A stretch of 16,092 nt of DNA from DATCDR01 sp036510575 (GCA_036510575.1 DATCDR010000126.1:1-16092); one strand, 5' to 3'; positions 7,075 to 14,661 are shown, counted from the stretch's first letter. The notes: a model not told the origin generated them from the sequence alone. Program-made: numbers and translations.

Positions 7075-8976
7075 ATGAGCCCTACCGCCGGTGGCATCCC
7101 ACAGCTCAGCGCGACCGATCTCTTCCTCTTCAACGAGGGGACCCATCGCCAACTGGCCTCGAAGCTCGGCGCACAACTCCTAGGTGATGCGGGTGTCGCC
7201 TTTTCCGTGTGGGCGCCGAACGCCAGGGCTGTCTCGGTTGTCGGCGACTTCAACGGTTGGGTTGCCGCCGCGGATCCGCTTTCGCCGGTGGCGTCGTCTG
7301 GAATCTGGTCCGGCGTCGTTTTAGCGGCGCATGTCGGTGACGTCTACAAGTTCGCTATCACGACGGCCGACGGCGCGCTGCTTGAAAAGGCGGATCCCTT
7401 CGCGTTCGCCGCCGAGTGCGCACCTCGGACCGGCTCAGTGATCTGTGACCTCTCCTATGAGTGGACCGACGACGCCTGGATGGAGACTCGCGGCGAACGG
7501 ACCAGCCGCTCCTCGCCGGTGTCGATCTATGAGCTGCACCTTGGTTCGTGGACGAGGTCGCCCGAGCGCCCCGACGAGCTGCTCAGCTACACCGATATCG
7601 CGCCGGCACTCATCGCCCACGTGCAGGCGGCGGGATTCACCCACGTGGAGTTCCTCCCCCTCATGGAGCACCCCTTCTACGGCAGCTGGGGCTACCAGAC
7701 CACGGGTTTTTTCGCTCCCACCGCGCGCTACGGCCCCCCGCAGGGCCTGATGTGGCTGATCGATCAACTCCACCAGGCAGAGATCGGCGTGCTGCTCGAC
7801 TGGGTGCCCTCGCACTTCCCGACCGACGCCTTCGCGCTCGGGAACTTCGACGGCACGCACCTCTACGAGCACGCCGATGCCCGCCAGGGCTTCCACCCCG
7901 ACTGGAAGAGCTACATCTTCAACTACGGGCGAAACGAGGTGCGGAGCTTCCTCCTCTCCTCAGCTGAACACTGGCTATCGCGCTACCACGCCGACGGTCT
8001 CCGGGTCGACGCCGTGGCCTCGATGCTCTACCTCGACTACTCCCGGAAAGCCGGTGAGTGGATCCCGAACCGCAACGGCGGCCGGGAGAACCTCGAGGCG
8101 ATCTCGTTCCTCCAGGAGCTGAACATCGGCGTCTACGGCGGCCACCCTGGTGCGCAGACCGTCGCCGAGGAGTCGACCGCCTGGTCTGGCGTATCCACGC
8201 CGACAAATCACGGCGGCCTCGGCTTTGGCTACAAGTGGGACATGGGCTGGATGAACGACACACTCAAGTACTTCCACCGCGACCCCATCTACCGGGGCTA
8301 CCATCACGATGAGCTGACGTTCCGGAGCATCTACGCGTTCTCGGAGAACTACGTGCTCCCGCTCTCCCACGACGAGGTGGTGCACGGCAAAGGCTCGCTC
8401 CTCGGATCGATGCCCGGCGACGACTGGCAGCGCTTCGCCAACCTCCGGCTGCTCTACGGCTACCAGTACGCGCTTCCTGGCAAGAAGCTCCTCTTCATGG
8501 GCGACGAGATCGGCCAGTGGCGGGAGTGGAACCACGACACCTCGCTCGACTGGCATCTCCTCGAATACGCGCCGCACGCGGGCCTCCTCCGCTTCGTCAG
8601 CGATCTGAATGCCGTCTACCGGTCCGAGCCGTCACTCCATGAACACGACAACGATGCGAGCGGATTCGAGTGGCTGAGCTCTGCCGACGCGTCGTCCTCG
8701 ACGCTCAGTTTTTTCCGGCACAGCGATGCCGATTCGGGTGTGCTCGTCGTCTGCAACCTCACACCGGTACCTCGCGAGATGCTCGTCGGCCTGCCCGAGT
8801 CGGGGCGTTGGAGCGAAATCATCAACAGCGACAGCACCCTCTACGGCGGGAGTGGTGTCGGCAATCAAGGCTGCATCGAAGCCCGCGAGGGGCCAGCTCA
8901 GGGCCGACCGTTCGCAGCCAAACTCGTCGCGCCGCCGCTTGCGGTTGTCATGTTCCGCCACGAACACTCGGACTGA
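7075..8976 (+). CDS. glgB: 1,4-alpha-glucan branching enzyme
   Basis: GH13 branching enzyme that introduces alpha-1,6 branches into the glucan made by GlgE. The 633-residue protein starts with a CBM48 domain (FSVWAPNARAVSVVGDFNGW, residues about 43-62). The catalytic barrel follows with ELHLGSW, a GYQTTGFFAPTARYG block, the nucleophile D312 in GLRVDAVASMLYLDY, the acid/base E365 in VAEEST, and D433 in LSHDEVVHGKGS. The C-terminal all-beta domain ends at RHEHSD. It is shorter than the roughly 730-residue form with an extra N-terminal module, as in mycobacteria; no in-frame start exists in the 79-nt gap after glgE, so the shorter N-terminus is real in this sequence. No strong Shine-Dalgarno is visible. 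Last gene of the glgP-glgE-glgB run. Confidence 0.96.
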   Translation: MSPTAGGIPQLSATDLFLFNEGTHRQLASKLGAQLLGDAGVAFSVWAPNARAVSVVGDFNGWVAAADPLSPVASSGIWSGVVLAAHVGDVYKFAITTADGALLEKADPFAFAAECAPRTGSVICDLSYEWTDDAWMETRGERTSRSSPVSIYELHLGSWTRSPERPDELLSYTDIAPALIAHVQAAGFTHVEFLPLMEHPFYGSWGYQTTGFFAPTARYGPPQGLMWLIDQLHQAEIGVLLDWVPSHFPTDAFALGNFDGTHLYEHADARQGFHPDWKSYIFNYGRNEVRSFLLSSAEHWLSRYHADGLRVDAVASMLYLDYSRKAGEWIPNRNGGRENLEAISFLQELNIGVYGGHPGAQTVAEESTAWSGVSTPTNHGGLGFGYKWDMGWMNDTLKYFHRDPIYRGYHHDELTFRSIYAFSENYVLPLSHDEVVHGKGSLLGSMPGDDWQRFANLRLLYGYQYALPGKKLLFMGDEIGQWREWNHDTSLDWHLLEYAPHAGLLRFVSDLNAVYRSEPSLHEHDNDASGFEWLSSADASSSTLSFFRHSDADSGVLVVCNLTPVPREMLVGLPESGRWSEIINSDSTLYGGSGVGNQGCIEAREGPAQGRPFAAKLVAPPLAVVMFRHEHSD

Positions 8977-9107
8977 GACAAGGCGCGGCTGGCCGGACGT
9001 GAGCGTCGAGCCGGATAGAGGCTTGGACCGGGCGGCAAACTCGCCAAAAGGCTTTATGGTCGATCTGCGCGCCGGTTATTGCCAAGCGGCCCATCACGGT
9101 CGCCTTG
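8977..9107. other. Convergent intergenic gap glgB / DUF503 gene
   Basis: This 131-nt stretch lies between two converging genes. I looked for a terminator and saw only a weak GGCG/CGCC stem around 9035 and long-distance CAAGGCG/CGCCTTG complementarity between its ends, neither with a T-run. Confidence 0.4.
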
Positions 9108-9404
9108 CTAGTTACCACCTGCGTCGAGCCATTGCCGTGTGGTCGAGATGATCTCGATCTCGGGATGAGACCAAATGAACCTCTCGACTTGATCGAGGAG
9201 CCTCTCCGCGTGCGCGGCCGAAGGAGCGACAACACTGAAACCGAGCCCAGCGCGCTGCCAAAGTTCGTGGTGGGTGACCTCCGACGCCGAGACCCCGAAA
9301 CGCTGCCTGGACGTCTCGACAAGGTGCCGTACCACTGAGCGCTTGGCCTTAAGCGAGCCGGCGGCGGGTATGTGAACCTCGATCTCCATCGCGGCCACGT
9401 GCAT
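9108..9404 (-). CDS. DUF503 family protein (YlxP-like)
   Basis: A 98-residue protein of the DUF503/YlxP family. The pattern is clear: an N-terminal beta strand MEIEVHIPAAGSLKAKRSVV, then RFGVSASEVTHHELWQRAGLGFSVV, and a C-terminal helix ERLLDQVERFIWSHPEIEI. Members are small cytoplasmic proteins, usually found between infB and rbfA, with a presumed link to ribosome maturation or translation; their biochemistry is not settled. Here it is not in that setting, lying after an ECF sigma factor and converging on glgB. The ATG at 9404 is chosen; an ATG five codons later (MEIEV) is also possible. No clear Shine-Dalgarno is visible. The 82-nt gap upstream may carry its own promoter or allow read-through from the sigma gene. 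Confidence 0.88.
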   Translation of the reverse strand: MHVAAMEIEVHIPAAGSLKAKRSVVRHLVETSRQRFGVSASEVTHHELWQRAGLGFSVVAPSAAHAERLLDQVERFIWSHPEIEIISTTRQWLDAGGN

Positions 9405-9486
9405 GCAACCATTATTGCCGCGAGCTGATGTCTGACTTATTCGCGCGTGATCGCCACGTAGTTGGTGCCTCGGTCGCTCGACCCGA

Positions 9487-10506
9487 CTACGGGGCAGTCG
9501 TGTGAGACGAGAGGGTGGCGAGAGCCTGCAGCGCGCCGGTGGTGGGTGCGATGGCGACGAGCCCCTTATAGAGCTGGAGGATGATCGCCCGGTCGATAGT
9601 CCCGGTCCGAGCTCGATCGCAGTGCGCCGACTGGATAGCTGCCTCGAGCTGGAACCGGCCGAGGGGCGCGCCGAGTGCATGCGCGCGTCGAAGCAGTGCG
9701 TCGCCTTCGGTGATGAGCGACCGGTCCCACAGCGCGGTGTCCTGCTCGTCGAGCGGCGGCCACGGAGTGCTTGTGCGGGCAGGAGCTCGTGACTGGGCGA
9801 GCGTGAGGAGTGCGGCAAGTCCCCATGCCTCGGGCTCGGTGCGGAGCAGGCTCGCGGTGAGCACGGCGAGCCACCGTGTCTCGTCAGCTACGGACTCGCG
9901 GATGCGTTCGTGCTGGTCGAGCCAGTCGATCGCGTACGCGCCATAGATCGCCTCCAACACCGCTGGTAGCCGGGCGGGCAGGTCCGCCCGTGTCGGGACC
10001 CGGAACGGAATACCGGCGTCGCGGATCCGACGCTTCGCCCGGACCAGGCGCTGTGCCATCGCGGTGTGCTGCACGCCGAACACGTCAGCGATTCGCGTCG
10101 CGTCAAAGCCAAGCACGACCTGGAGCATGAGCGGCGTGCGCACCGCGGGGTCAATCGCCGGATGTGCGCAAGCGAACAGCAGCTCCAGACGCTTGTCAGG
10201 GATCGCGTCCGGATCGGGCTCGGCGAGCACGGCAGCGACATAGTCGTCGAGTGGAGCCGCGGTGCGCGCCGCCGCGGAGGTGAGCAGGTCTCGTATGCGA
10301 TTGCGGGCCACGGTCACGAGCCATCCCTCAGGATTATCGGGAGCGCCGGTCGAAGGCCAGGCACGTAGCGCTCGCTCGAAGGCGTCTGCGAGCGCATCCT
10401 CGGCGAGTGCGATATCGCGTGTCGAGGCTGCGAGCAACGCCACGAGACGCCCGTAGGACGCGCGCGCAATACGCTCGGCGAGGACGCGGGTCTCATGGTC
10501 GGTCAT
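9487..10506 (-). CDS. ECF sigma factor, ECF42-like, with shortened C-terminal extension
   Basis: Sigma-70 family ECF factor that directs RNA polymerase to specific promoters. Of 339 residues, region 2 spans about 12-75 (ALADAFERALRAWP, GAPDNPEGWLVTVARNRIRD) and region 4 about 118-165 (PLMLQVVLGFDATRIADVFG, MAQRLVRAKRRIRDAGIPFR). The long extension after region 4 and pairing with a DGPF gene are the hallmarks of ECF42. The extension ends abruptly after ILQLYKGLVAIAP; relatives as I recall them continue with an ALNRAVA-like block and about 70 further residues, so the TPR-like tail looks truncated. No matching residues appear in the other frames of the 82 nt that follow. ATG 10506 overlaps the DGPF stop by 4 nt (ATGA), favouring it over the upstream ATG at 10530. 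Confidence 0.88.
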   Translation of the reverse strand: MTDHETRVLAERIARASYGRLVALLAASTRDIALAEDALADAFERALRAWPSTGAPDNPEGWLVTVARNRIRDLLTSAAARTAAPLDDYVAAVLAEPDPDAIPDKRLELLFACAHPAIDPAVRTPLMLQVVLGFDATRIADVFGVQHTAMAQRLVRAKRRIRDAGIPFRVPTRADLPARLPAVLEAIYGAYAIDWLDQHERIRESVADETRWLAVLTASLLRTEPEAWGLAALLTLAQSRAPARTSTPWPPLDEQDTALWDRSLITEGDALLRRAHALGAPLGRFQLEAAIQSAHCDRARTGTIDRAIILQLYKGLVAIAPTTGALQALATLSSHTTAP

Positions 10507-10889
10507 GTGACCGGCTGTGCACCCTGCCATGAGCCGTCAACGTAGCGAGTCGCGGTCGGTCTGATCTCAACGTGACCCCACGACACCGAGGGTGCCCGTC
10601 CGGCCCACTCAATGGCGGCGTCGAGATCCGGGACGTCGATGACGAACGTGCCGCCGAGCTGCTCCTTGGTATCGGCGAAAGGACCGTCTTGTACGACGAG
10701 CTCACCACTCGCACGCGTGACCGTAGTGGTCAGGTTCGACCTCTGGAGCACCTCGGCGCTGGCTAGCAGTCCAGCGTCGTCAAGCGCCTTCGCGTACGCC
10801 TGAAACGCGCGCATCCCCTCGGCAAGGGCCTCGGGACCGAGTTGCTCGGCGGTTGGTTCGGGATAGTGGAGTAGGAGTGTGTAGCGCAT
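10503..10889 (-). CDS. DGPF / YCII-related domain protein
   Basis: A 128-residue single-domain protein of the YCII-related ferredoxin-like superfamily. It begins MRYTLLLHYPEP and carries the defining D68-G69-P70-F71 motif in VVQDGPFADTKEQLGGTFVI, followed by the helix DLDAAIEWAGRAP and a final strand VEIRP. DGPF genes are the standard partners and targets of ECF42 sigma factors; the molecular function is unknown, with dimeric stress-related or sensor roles proposed. The ATG at 10889 has a strong Shine-Dalgarno GGAAGGA (complement of 10898-10904) 8 nt upstream, so an in-frame extension to 10961 is rejected. The stop overlaps the sigma factor start, making a coupled two-gene operon. Confidence 0.92.
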   Translation of the reverse strand: MRYTLLLHYPEPTAEQLGPEALAEGMRAFQAYAKALDDAGLLASAEVLQRSNLTTTVTRASGELVVQDGPFADTKEQLGGTFVIDVPDLDAAIEWAGRAPSVSWGHVEIRPTATRYVDGSWQGAQPVT

Positions 10890-11215
10890 AGTTGCCGTCC
10901 TTCCAGATCGCGTATCGATTCTGTCACCGGAGTGACGAATGAACCGCCGCGAAATCGACACCTGCCGCTATCGGCGAACCAAACGCGGCTACCGCCGAGA
11001 ACCACCTCGATCAACGACCACCAGCCATCGGGAGAAACGGCGATGAGTCGGCGAGTAATTTCCTAGTCACGCCTCGAGCCTCCCGGCGAAACACGAGGCC
11101 GACTCTCTCGCGCTATTCCGCAGCCCCTTACGCACTTCGGTTCCTCGTATGCCCTAGCCGACCGAGCCCCTGAAAATCGCAGTCCGCAGCTGGCGGCGCA
11201 ACGGTCCGCGCACCG
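10890..11215. other. Divergent intergenic region DGPF/esterase
   Basis: This 326-nt gap between diverging genes holds the DGPF ribosome-binding site and the ECF42-type promoter near its left end. The remaining part, about 10961-11215, shows no convincing gene, tRNA or strong hairpin; ORFs crossing it on the minus strand have no recognisable features. Confidence 0.5.
10934..10960 (-). promoter_or_regulatory. Predicted ECF42-dependent promoter of the DGPF-sigma operon
   Basis: On the minus strand TGTCGA (complement of 10955-10960) is followed after exactly 17 nt by CGTC (complement of 10934-10937). This matches the motif I recall for ECF42 target promoters (TGTCGA at -35 and CGAC/CGTC at -10). 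It lies 45 nt before the DGPF ATG, leaving a leader of roughly 35-40 nt. It suggests the sigma factor drives its own operon. Confidence 0.72.
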
Positions 11216-12211
11216 GTGGGCGACACGCTCATGAGGCGACCAGCGGGAATAATCGTCCACATCGTGGATGAACTCTCGGCTCCTAGTAGTTCCCAAACCC
11301 AGCAGCCAAGGCTCACCCGTCGTCGGGTGCTGGCAGCTGGCATAGGGGGTTTCGTCGCCGTAATTGCTGCGGGCGCGGGCGGCATCGAGCTCGTCTCGCA
11401 CGGGGTCCTTCCAGGCAAGCTCAGACTCGACGAGTTCGAAGGGGCGTGTTCTTTACCAGAGACCGTCCTTCGGTTCTCCGACGTGGGACCCTCGAGCTCC
11501 GGCCGGTTCTACTCGGCCCATCGACGTCGGATGGTGGGCTACACCATCGCCTACCCGCCGCGTCACACACCAGGCGACGAGCTCCCGCTCGTCGTGATGC
11601 TCCACGGATCCGGCGAAAACCATACGACCGCGGTCGCTGGGATGTCGCCCGCTCAAGCACTCGCGCTCATCGTCGATGACAAACCACTTGCACCGATGGC
11701 CATGGTCACAGTGGATGGCGGCGACGGTTACTGGAATCCCCATCCTGGCGATGACCCAATGGCGATGGTGATCGATGAACTGATTCCGCGCTGCGCGCGC
11801 CTCGGGCTGGGGCGACGACCCGAGCACCTCGCGACAATGGGGATCTCGATGGGCGGATACGGAGCTCTGCTACTTGCCGAGAAGAATCCCCACATGTTCG
11901 CCGCCGTGGCCGCGATAAGTCCGGCGATCTGGACAAGCTACGACCAAGCGCACGGAGCGAATGCCGGCGCATACGCCTCGGCGGAGGATTTTGCCGCGGC
12001 CGACGCCGTGACCCACACTTCGGCGCTGGCAGGAATTCCGATACGAGTGGCGTCCGGCGTCGACGATCCGTTCCACGCTGGTGTCCAGGCTCTCGATCTC
12101 GCATTGCCGTCGGGATCGGTCGTCAACTTCTCGAAGGGCTGCCATGGCGAATCGTTCTTCGTCGAACAAGAGCCACCGTCGTTGGTCTTCCTCGGCAACC
12201 ACCTGAATTAG
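11216..12211 (+). CDS. Tat-exported alpha/beta-hydrolase esterase
   Basis: A serine esterase of the alpha/beta-hydrolase fold, resembling the esterase D / antigen 85-like group. Counting from the GTG at 11216 (331 residues), a twin-arginine signal sits at residues 33-55 (LTRRRVLAAGIGGFVAVIAAG), so the mature enzyme should act outside the cell membrane. The oxyanion region is LVVMLHGSGEN, the nucleophile S211 lies in MGISMGGYGA, the acid is probably D283 or D284 in SGVDDPFHAG, and H310 in KGCHGESFF completes the triad. The substrate cannot be read from the sequence. Start choice is uncertain: GTG 11216, ATG 11231 and GTG 11264 are all in frame with no strong ribosome site, and starting at 11264 would place the twin arginines nearer a normal Tat position. 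Confidence 0.85.
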   Translation: MGDTLMRRPAGIIVHIVDELSAPSSSQTQQPRLTRRRVLAAGIGGFVAVIAAGAGGIELVSHGVLPGKLRLDEFEGACSLPETVLRFSDVGPSSSGRFYSAHRRRMVGYTIAYPPRHTPGDELPLVVMLHGSGENHTTAVAGMSPAQALALIVDDKPLAPMAMVTVDGGDGYWNPHPGDDPMAMVIDELIPRCARLGLGRRPEHLATMGISMGGYGALLLAEKNPHMFAAVAAISPAIWTSYDQAHGANAGAYASAEDFAAADAVTHTSALAGIPIRVASGVDDPFHAGVQALDLALPSGSVVNFSKGCHGESFFVEQEPPSLVFLGNHLN

Positions 12212-12295
12212 GAAGTCTTTCTCATCACTCCGCAGTGAACTCCGATCTCGACCTCGTGGGCATCGTGAAGTAGCGAACCCGGGCTTTGACCTCCG

Positions 12296-12309
12296 CCCTC
12301 GATCGAGGG
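12296..12309. terminator. 14-bp palindrome between convergent esterase and propeller genes
   Basis: CCCTCGATCGAGGG is perfectly self-complementary and sits in the 179-nt gap between two converging genes, 85 nt after either stop. A 5-bp stem with a GATC loop is weak and lacks T-runs, so a bidirectional terminator is only a possibility. Confidence 0.25.
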
Positions 12310-12390
12310 ATAGATGCATCACATGCCGGCACATCGGGCGAGCGTTCGGACTCTTCACGGCGCGCGGTCCGAGCTGGCCAGCGACCTGGC

Positions 12391-13392
12391 TCAGCTTGCG
12401 ACCGAGGTCGTGATCGCCCGCCAGACTCGACCACTGTCCGTCGTGGCCACCACCTCTCCGGATCCCGTCTGTGTGCCAGTGAAGGCCCCGAAGGCCCAGC
12501 CCCGGCTCGCGCTGGTGAAGGCAACCCTCATGACCGTTCCCGCCGGCCAGTACGGGTCGGGCTTCACCTTGGTCCAAGACCCTCCACCGTTCACCGTCTC
12601 GTAGATCGTGGGTCCAAGAAGGAGGACCCACGTCGTCATGCTCGCAGCGCTGAACGGGACGACCTGATCGGCGATCGGCCCGTCGTCCGGCCCCGGGCTG
12701 TAGCCGGCCAGGTTTACATCCGTCGGCGAGGGAGCCGTCGTCCAGGACCTGCCGCCGTCGCGAGTGACGTCAACCACGAGTCGGTCGACGCCTTGATGGC
12801 CGCTCGTCTGAGCGACAACGTCGACCACACCGTCTTCGGCACCAAATAGCGTCGGCGTTCCGAGAGCGACCTCTCCTCCTCGGTATCCCGCGGGCAGTGG
12901 GAGGGCCACAGCGGCCCAGGTGCGCCCACCATTCGTCGTCCGTTCGATCACGGCACGCGTTTGATCGAGGGTCGAAAATCCAAGCCCTACGTTCGCGGAG
13001 GAGAAAAACACCTCGCTGACCCGGGGTGCAGGTCCGATGACCTGCCACGTCCTTCCGCCGTCGGTCGTCGAGTCGAGGAGGGTCGGCTTTGACGACGACC
13101 CACCGCCCGGCCTCGTCAGCACGAAACCGTCGTGGGAGTTGACGAGCGAGAGCGACGTCACAACTCCGCACTCCGGCATCGTCGCGGTTGCCCAAGCGCG
13201 CCCGTCATCGGAAGTGACCGACACCGCGCTTAGCTGGAACTCCGGGACGTTCGCACCCCCTACCTCAAAGTGGCCGCAGGTCCCGAATGCTCGTGCCGTC
13301 GTCATAGCGATCCCGTATGTTCCAGGTCCGGCCGGCGACACCGCCAGCAACGAGGATGCGAGGTCACCACTCAAATGGGGGACCTTCGTCAC
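12391..13392 (-). CDS. Asp-box (BNR) beta-propeller protein, main part of a split gene
   Basis: A 333-residue segment containing six Asp-box repeats of the BNR/HCF136-Ycf48 kind: TSDDGRAWATA, TTDGGRTWQVI, TTNGGRTWAAV, TRDGGRSWTTA, TVNGGGSWTKV and TTDSGRVWRAI. Such repeats build beta-propellers of exported proteins, from sialidase-like enzymes to assembly factors; no catalytic residues can be named here. It starts without a signal peptide, directly after an upstream ORF that ends inside a seventh Asp-box blade (LSHDGMTWQ). Reading across the junction gives MTWQVTKVP, just as the other blades continue after their Trp, so the two ORFs probably form one seven-repeat protein broken by loss of one base. 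The listed start is a GTG at 13392 that overlaps the upstream stop by 4 nt; coupled translation as a separate protein is the alternative. Confidence 0.82.
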   Translation of the reverse strand: MTKVPHLSGDLASSLLAVSPAGPGTYGIAMTTARAFGTCGHFEVGGANVPEFQLSAVSVTSDDGRAWATATMPECGVVTSLSLVNSHDGFVLTRPGGGSSSKPTLLDSTTDGGRTWQVIGPAPRVSEVFFSSANVGLGFSTLDQTRAVIERTTNGGRTWAAVALPLPAGYRGGEVALGTPTLFGAEDGVVDVVAQTSGHQGVDRLVVDVTRDGGRSWTTAPSPTDVNLAGYSPGPDDGPIADQVVPFSAASMTTWVLLLGPTIYETVNGGGSWTKVKPDPYWPAGTVMRVAFTSASRGWAFGAFTGTQTGSGEVVATTDSGRVWRAITTSVAS

Positions 13393-13679
13393 TGCCAGGT
13401 CATTCCATCATGAGAGAGGTAGAGGTACTGCCCGTTCGCAGCCCACAGCTCGTCGCCTGAAAGGAGGCCGAAATATCCGGGCATGACGTACGGCCCGACC
13501 CTGCCTGTCTTCATGGAGGTCCAAGCCCGGGGCCCCATCGAAGCAGGACTCTCTCCAAGGTGATCGGCAAGCGACTGCGCGAGCGCGCCACACCCGGCTG
13601 CGACGAGAACCGCGACCGCGACAATCCGGGCGCGACGCGCAAACCTCGATGTCCACTCCGGGTCGTATGAGCCAGCCAC
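13389..13679 (-). pseudogene. N-terminal part of split Asp-box propeller: membrane anchor plus first blade
   Basis: A 96-residue ORF with a short basic N-terminus (SRFARRAR), one hydrophobic segment at about residues 18-35 (ARIVAVAVLVAAGCGALA) acting as signal peptide or anchor, a linker, and half a propeller blade (LLSGDELWAANGQYLYLSHDGMTWQ) ending at TGA. The following frame (-1) continues the blade. One additional G after CAG would restore a single ORF of about 430 codons across 13389-13392. No slippery heptamer is seen, so programmed frameshifting is unlikely; a mutation, a sequencing or assembly error, or genuine GTGA coupling remain. The GTG at 13679 is the only early start, since an in-frame TGA lies six codons upstream. 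Confidence 0.65.
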
Positions 13680-13805
13680 GATCGGAAACTTACGTCACGG
13701 CACGTGCCCGGATCGGTCTCCGTTTGGGCTCACCACGCTACGACCCGCGATGCCTGGGCGTCTCAGCGATCCGAAATTCCTGGCTCGCCGCCTTCGGTTT
13801 ACGAC

Positions 13806-13821
13806 CCGTCGCGATCGACGG
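13806..13821 (-). terminator. Hairpin downstream of the SDR gene
   Basis: CCGTCG and CGACGG form perfect 6-bp arms around CGAT, about 100 nt past the SDR stop and before the propeller gene on the same strand. No T-run follows, so terminator function is only possible. The rest of the gap 13680-13917 shows no supportable gene. Confidence 0.25.
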
Positions 13822-13917
13822 TGGGCGGGTGGCGCTGATGAGTCGCGAGATGGTTCGACCCGAGCGTCGCTCCAGTGACGCCGGTCGATGGCGCGCTTCG
13901 CACCGGACGGGGTACCG

Positions 13918-14661
13918 TTACGCCATCGTCGCGCCGCCGTCGACGCTGATTGCCTGACCCGTGACGTAGGAGGACTCGTCCGAGACGAGGAACACGACCA
14001 TCGGCGCGATCTCGTCCGGCGTTGCCTGGCGCCCGAGCGGAACGCCTCGCTCGACGATCTCCGCGTGGCGTTCCTTGCCGCCCATGAGCCCGATGATCGG
14101 GTTGTTGAACGGCGTGTCCACCCACCCCGGTAGCACCGCGTTGACCCGGATATTGTCGTGGGCTAGCTCGCGCGCGAGCGTCCGGGTGATTGAGATGCTC
14201 GCGGCCTTCGTCGCGCCGTAGACGCCGCCGCCTAAACGTGCCGCCTGGGAGGAGAAATTCACGATCGAGCCGCGCCCCGACGACCGAAGGGCGGGAATGG
14301 CGTACTTCGCGCCGAGAAACTGAGAGCGGGCGTTCACGGCGAAGCAGCGGTCCCACTCCTCGACCGAGAGCGTCTCGAGTGCGCCGACGATTTGGATGGC
14401 CGCAAGTTGACAGAGCGCGTCGAGTCCGCCGAGATCGCTGGTGGCGGCGTCGACCATGGCGACAATCGAGGCCTCCTCGGCGACGTCGACCTCAACGAAT
14501 CCCGCACCGAGCTCCTTTGCGGTCGCGGCCGCCTTTCCCGCGTCGATATCGGCGATGACCACCCTCGCGCCCTCGGTAATAAAGTGCGCCACACAGGCCT
14601 TGCCGATGTTGTCTGCTGCGCCTGTGATCAATATGCGCTTTCCCGCCAGTCGTTCACCCAT
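13918..14661 (-). CDS. SDR-family NAD(P)-dependent oxidoreductase
   Basis: A 247-residue classical short-chain dehydrogenase/reductase with a Rossmann fold. The cofactor loop is ILITGAADNIGKA (residues 10-22), where the usual middle Gly of TGxxxGxG is Asn. An acidic end of beta-2 (VVIADID, D38/D40) predicts NAD over NADP. The NNAG motif after beta-4 is replaced by QLAA (residues 85-88). The catalytic set is present: N110, S138 in NFSSQAARLG, and Y148-x3-K152 in YGATK. The C-terminus ends AISVDGGATMA, typical of the family. Substrate is unknown. The ATG at 14661 has a clear Shine-Dalgarno GGGGGA (complement of 14666-14671) four nt upstream, so the ATG at 14673, which would lie upstream of that site, is less likely. 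Divergent from the PRC-barrel-like gene. Confidence 0.92.
   Translation of the reverse strand: MGERLAGKRILITGAADNIGKACVAHFITEGARVVIADIDAGKAAATAKELGAGFVEVDVAEEASIVAMVDAATSDLGGLDALCQLAAIQIVGALETLSVEEWDRCFAVNARSQFLGAKYAIPALRSSGRGSIVNFSSQAARLGGGVYGATKAASISITRTLARELAHDNIRVNAVLPGWVDTPFNNPIIGLMGGKERHAEIVERGVPLGRQATPDEIAPMVVFLVSDESSYVTGQAISVDGGATMA

Noticed and set aside
11063..11401. Minus-strand ORF of 112 codons overlapping the esterase start
   Set aside because: Lies opposite the esterase Tat signal region, shows no domain features and no ribosome site.
13840..13870. GGTTCGACCC resembling a tRNA T-loop
   Set aside because: Flanking bases do not form a T stem, and no acceptor, D or anticodon arms can be folded.
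13649..13957. Plus-strand ORF of 102 codons across the gap before the SDR gene
   Set aside because: Overlaps the ends of two genes on the other strand, has no ribosome site and Arg/Ser-rich composition typical of an antisense reading.
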